Below the pieces are notes generated by a model. The model was not told where the DNA came from. It saw only the letters and a program-made list of their open reading frames with translations, and did no database searches. A DNA stretch of 8,567 nt from Gammaproteobacteria bacterium (GTDB lineage: Bacteria > Pseudomonadota > Gammaproteobacteria > Nitrosococcales > Methylophagaceae): positions 23,463 through 32,029 of the forward strand of contig NVVP01000001.1 of the NCBI GenBank assembly GCA_002402245.1, read 5' to 3'. How positions within the stretch are numbered: the first letter of the stretch is position 1; every line of letters starts with the position of its first letter. Of the stretch, positions 6,213 to 8,567 are shown piece after piece. The translations under genes were made by a program, and so were the position numbers.

Positions 6213-7175
6213 ATGGCTTTAAATACTCATATTGCTCAAACTGCGGTTGATTTTCAAGGCTTAGCCGTATTACGCCGTTCTGCCAATGCGGATAAAACAG
6301 ATCAAGATACGCTACGCCAAGTGGCAGGACAGTTCGAGTCTTTATTTGTCAATATGATGTTAAAAAGTATGCGAGACGCGAGTTTGGGCGAAGGTATTTT
6401 AGATAGTAGTCAAAGTGATATGTATCAAGATATGGCCGATCAACAATTAGCCATGGATTTATCATCAAGCGGTGGTTTAGGTTTACAAGACGTCATTGTG
6501 CGTCAGATGGGTGGGACTCCGGCTAACAAAGAAAATCAGAATGGTACAGATGCACTCACTAATGCGATTGATTCGATTAAAGTTCGGCCAGCCTTATCAT
6601 CGGTGGAATTGCAACCGTTAGCAAAGGCTTTAGTAAATGAAGTAGATTCTGCTTCTGAACTAACTAAAGAAAAAGCAGATATGTCATTTGATTCACCAGC
6701 AAGTTTTGTTGAAAAACTATGGTCTATGGCTAAAAAAGCAGGCGATAAAATTGGTGTGGCTGCAGAAGCTATTTTATCTCAAGCTGCACTTGAAACCGGC
6801 TGGGGTAAGCATGTAATTGAACATAAATCGGGCGAGTCAACGCATAACTTATTTAATATCAAAGCGGATAGTCGTTGGGATGGTGATAAAGCTGCAATAG
6901 GTACGGTGGAATATCGAAATGGTGTGGCCGTCAAAGAACAGGCGCAGTTCCGTTCTTATGATGATTATCAACAAAGCTTTGATGATTATGTGGATTTTTT
7001 ACAGACACAACCCCGTTATCAGAAAGCACTTCAACATACTGATAACCCCAATGAATTTATTGATGAATTGCACAAGGCGGGTTATGCAACAGATCCCGCT
7101 TATGCTGACAAAATAAAACGCATTATGAATAGCGAGACGCTGGCACAAATTTCGCAACAAGCAGCCTATTCATAG
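6213..7175 (+). CDS. flgJ: FlgJ: rod cap fused to peptidoglycan beta-N-acetylglucosaminidase
   Basis: FlgJ caps the growing rod in the periplasm and cuts peptidoglycan glycan strands so the rod can pass. The product has 320 residues (Salmonella about 316). The N-terminal rod-binding domain is at about 30-100, with LRQVAGQFESLFVNMMLKSM at 34-53 and a GGLGLQDVIVRQMGG end. A variable linker covers about 101-160. The C-terminal GH73-type glucosaminidase domain spans about 161-310: FVEKLWSMAKKAG, ILSQAALETGWGKHV with the likely catalytic Glu194, HNLFNIKAD, TVEYRNG with Glu233 as the probable second acidic residue, FRSYDDYQQSFDDYVDFL, and YATDPAYADKI. Both glutamates align in spacing with those reported as important in Salmonella FlgJ. 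The ATG is 3 nt after the flgI stop and has no recognisable Shine-Dalgarno, so translation is probably coupled to flgI. The two-domain form is typical of beta/gammaproteobacteria. Confidence 0.97.
   Translation: MALNTHIAQTAVDFQGLAVLRRSANADKTDQDTLRQVAGQFESLFVNMMLKSMRDASLGEGILDSSQSDMYQDMADQQLAMDLSSSGGLGLQDVIVRQMGGTPANKENQNGTDALTNAIDSIKVRPALSSVELQPLAKALVNEVDSASELTKEKADMSFDSPASFVEKLWSMAKKAGDKIGVAAEAILSQAALETGWGKHVIEHKSGESTHNLFNIKADSRWDGDKAAIGTVEYRNGVAVKEQAQFRSYDDYQQSFDDYVDFLQTQPRYQKALQHTDNPNEFIDELHKAGYATDPAYADKIKRIMNSETLAQISQQAAYS
7141..7156 (+). promoter_or_regulatory. Candidate sigma-54 promoter upstream of flgK
   Basis: TGGCACAAATTTCGCA matches the -24/-12 consensus TGGCAC-N5-TTGCW at every defined position but one (C for T in the -12 element). 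The invariant GG (7142-7143) and GC (7154-7155) have the required spacing. It lies inside the last codons of flgJ, and a start of transcription about 12 nt past the GC would give flgK a leader of roughly 30 nt carrying its strong ribosome site. Sigma-54-dependent flgKL transcription is known in polar flagellates such as Vibrio. TGGCAC alone occurs at least five other times in the window without a good -12 element, so chance remains possible. Confidence 0.35.
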
Positions 7176-7183
7176 CTTAAGGT

Positions 7184-7190
7184 GAGGAGG
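7184..7190 (+). promoter_or_regulatory. Strong ribosome binding site of flgK
   Basis: GAGGAGG lies 8 nt before the ATG at 7199 and fixes that start. It is among the strongest Shine-Dalgarno sites in the window, in contrast to the preceding gene flgJ, which has none. Confidence 0.8.
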
Positions 7191-7198
7191 AATAAAGA

Positions 7199-8567
7199 AT
7201 GAGTTTACTAACTATCGGTACATCGGCATTGATGGCTGCACAATCGTCATTAAATACGGCCAGTAATAATATTAGTAATGTAAATACAGATGGTTATAGT
7301 CGACAACGTACTAATCAGTCGACATTAGGTAGCCAATATTCTGGCAATGGTTATATCGGTAATGGTGTAACCGTGACGTCAGTTTCGCGTATTTATGACA
7401 ATTTTATAGCCGAACAAGTTAGAAACTATACCTCGCAATCGACACAAGAAGAGACTTTCCTTAAATTTTCATCACAAGTTGATGATTTATTGAGTTCATC
7501 TGGGCTGAGTATTAATACTAGTATGGAAGAGTTTTTTAATGCCGTCTATGAAGTATCGAATGATCCTACTTCAGTTGCTGCTCGTCAGGTTCTGCTAACT
7601 CAGGGTGAATTATTAGCCAGTAGTTTTAATACTATTGATAAGCAAATGAGTGAATATGATAGTCAAATTGATGACACGATTACAGTTACACTGTTAGAAA
7701 TAAATCAACTTGCTGAGGGGGTTTCTGCACTTAACCAAGCCATTCTAGCGGCACCTGGAACTGGTGGAACTGTACCAAATGATTTACTTGATCAGCGTGA
7801 TTTATTAATTACTCAGTTATCTGAATTAGTGTCTGTTACTACCTTAGTCGAAGATAATGGCTCGATTAATGTTTTTGTCGGTAATGGCCAAGCCTTAGTG
7901 GTTGGTGCGAGCACTATTAAACTATCTGCAATTGCTGATAACTCAACAGTTCCACCGAGAGTGGGTATTGGTTATGGTCCTAACGCTATTGACGTAACTG
8001 CTCAAATTACCGGTGGAAGTATTGGTGGTGCTCTGCAAGTGAGAACTGAGGTGATAGATACAACTCGAGCAGATTTAGATGAGTTAGCAAGTGCCTTTGT
8101 AACTGCATTTAATACAATTCAAACAGCGGGTGTCGATTTAGATGGCGTGGCTGGGACTAACTTTTTTGACCCAACAGGAACAACAGCCGCTTCAATTAAC
8201 GTTATTTTGACGGATCCTAACGATATTGCAGCGTCATCTACTGCAAATGCAGGCGACGGTAATAATGTTAATGCGCTAGCAATGGCTGAGTTACAAACTG
8301 ATGACACTATGGGGGCTGGAACACAGACTTTTTCAGAGCATTATTCGGTTACAGTCGCTGAAGTGGCTACTCGAACTCATCAAGCTGAAGTGAGTCAGCA
8401 GACACAAGAAGGCTTGTTGGCACAATTACAAGCAAGTTATGCCAGTGTGTCAGGGGTTAACTTAGATGAAGAAGCCGCTAATTTAATTAAATATCAACAA
8501 GCTTACCAAGCTGCATCACAAATTATCACGGCATCTAATACCATCTTTAATGCCTTGATTAATGCGA
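7199..8567 (+). CDS. flgK: Flagellar hook-filament junction protein FlgK / HAP1 (3' end cut by window)
   Basis: FlgK is the first hook-associated protein; it sits between hook and filament and replaces the FlgD cap. The frame is open from ATG 7199 to the last base, giving 456 codons with no stop. The N-terminus MSLLTIGTSALMAAQSSLNT followed by ASNNISNVNTDGYSRQR at 21-37 is diagnostic, since NTxGYSRQ separates FlgK from rod and hook proteins. Further family blocks are GNGVTVTSVSRIYDNFIAEQ at 54-73, FFNAVYEVSNDPTSVAARQ at 112-130, and NDLLDQRDLLITQLSELV at 194-211. The C-terminal helix NLDEEAANLIKYQQAYQAAS at 421-440 plus QIITASNTIFNALINA shows that only a few residues are missing. At about 460 residues it would be roughly 90 shorter than Salmonella FlgK (553), implying a reduced exposed domain. 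The 23-nt gap after flgJ is filled mostly by the ribosome site. flgL is expected next. Confidence 0.97.
   Translation, partial: MSLLTIGTSALMAAQSSLNTASNNISNVNTDGYSRQRTNQSTLGSQYSGNGYIGNGVTVTSVSRIYDNFIAEQVRNYTSQSTQEETFLKFSSQVDDLLSSSGLSINTSMEEFFNAVYEVSNDPTSVAARQVLLTQGELLASSFNTIDKQMSEYDSQIDDTITVTLLEINQLAEGVSALNQAILAAPGTGGTVPNDLLDQRDLLITQLSELVSVTTLVEDNGSINVFVGNGQALVVGASTIKLSAIADNSTVPPRVGIGYGPNAIDVTAQITGGSIGGALQVRTEVIDTTRADLDELASAFVTAFNTIQTAGVDLDGVAGTNFFDPTGTTAASINVILTDPNDIAASSTANAGDGNNVNALAMAELQTDDTMGAGTQTFSEHYSVTVAEVATRTHQAEVSQQTQEGLLAQLQASYASVSGVNLDEEAANLIKYQQAYQAASQIITASNTIFNALINA

Noticed and set aside
6919..7116. Second + strand frame within the 3' part of flgJ
   Set aside because: The FlgJ hydrolase domain is continuous and conserved through here; the other frame is Ile/Asn/Met rich and looks like an out-of-frame translation.
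8119..8307. Antisense reading frame within flgK
   Set aside because: It overlaps the coding region of flgK with no supporting signals.
1..8567. A hidden novel system (mobile element, CRISPR, toxin-antitoxin, RNA gene) in this window
   Set aside because: Coding by ten recognised flagellar genes covers almost every base, gaps are at most 37 nt, and no foreign-looking stretch was seen.

Overview
The window is a continuous run of flagellar rod, hook and ring genes, all on the + strand, in the order flgB-flgC-flgD-flgE-flgF-flgG-flgH-flgI-flgJ-flgK. It is cut at both ends. flgB lacks its first few codons, and flgK is open to the last base but appears to be only a few codons short of its stop. There are no RNA genes, mobile elements, CRISPR arrays or unexplained gaps; the longest intergenic space is 37 nt.

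The organism is a Gram-negative flagellated bacterium, because it encodes both the outer-membrane L-ring lipoprotein FlgH and the periplasmic P-ring protein FlgI. FlgJ has a rod-cap domain fused to a glucosaminidase domain. Together with the gene order and the close resemblance of FlgG to enterobacterial FlgG, this points to Gammaproteobacteria. The DNA is AT-leaning (about 40 % G+C by eye) with no obvious compositional break, so the block looks vertically inherited. Genus cannot be given from this evidence.

Layout: 1-810 holds the proximal rod proteins FlgB and FlgC. 821-1492 is the hook cap FlgD and 1504-2766 the hook protein FlgE. 2803-4369 encodes the rod proteins FlgF and FlgG. 4396-6209 encodes the L-ring (FlgH) and P-ring (FlgI). 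6213-7175 is the rod cap and peptidoglycan hydrolase FlgJ. 7199 onward is the hook-filament junction protein FlgK. The products build the axial structure outward: FlgJ caps the growing rod and opens the wall, FlgB/C/F/G form the rod, FlgI and FlgH form the bushing, FlgD caps the growing hook of FlgE, and FlgK starts the hook-filament junction. FlgL would be expected just downstream.

I did not find an undescribed system; this is a standard flagellar operon. Points worth a second look are a good sigma-54-like site inside the end of flgJ, just upstream of flgK; the absence of a ribosome binding site for flgJ, 3 nt after flgI; a P-ring protein with no mature cysteine; a choice of three in-frame starts for flgH; and a 36-bp signature shared nearly intact by flgE, flgF and flgG.
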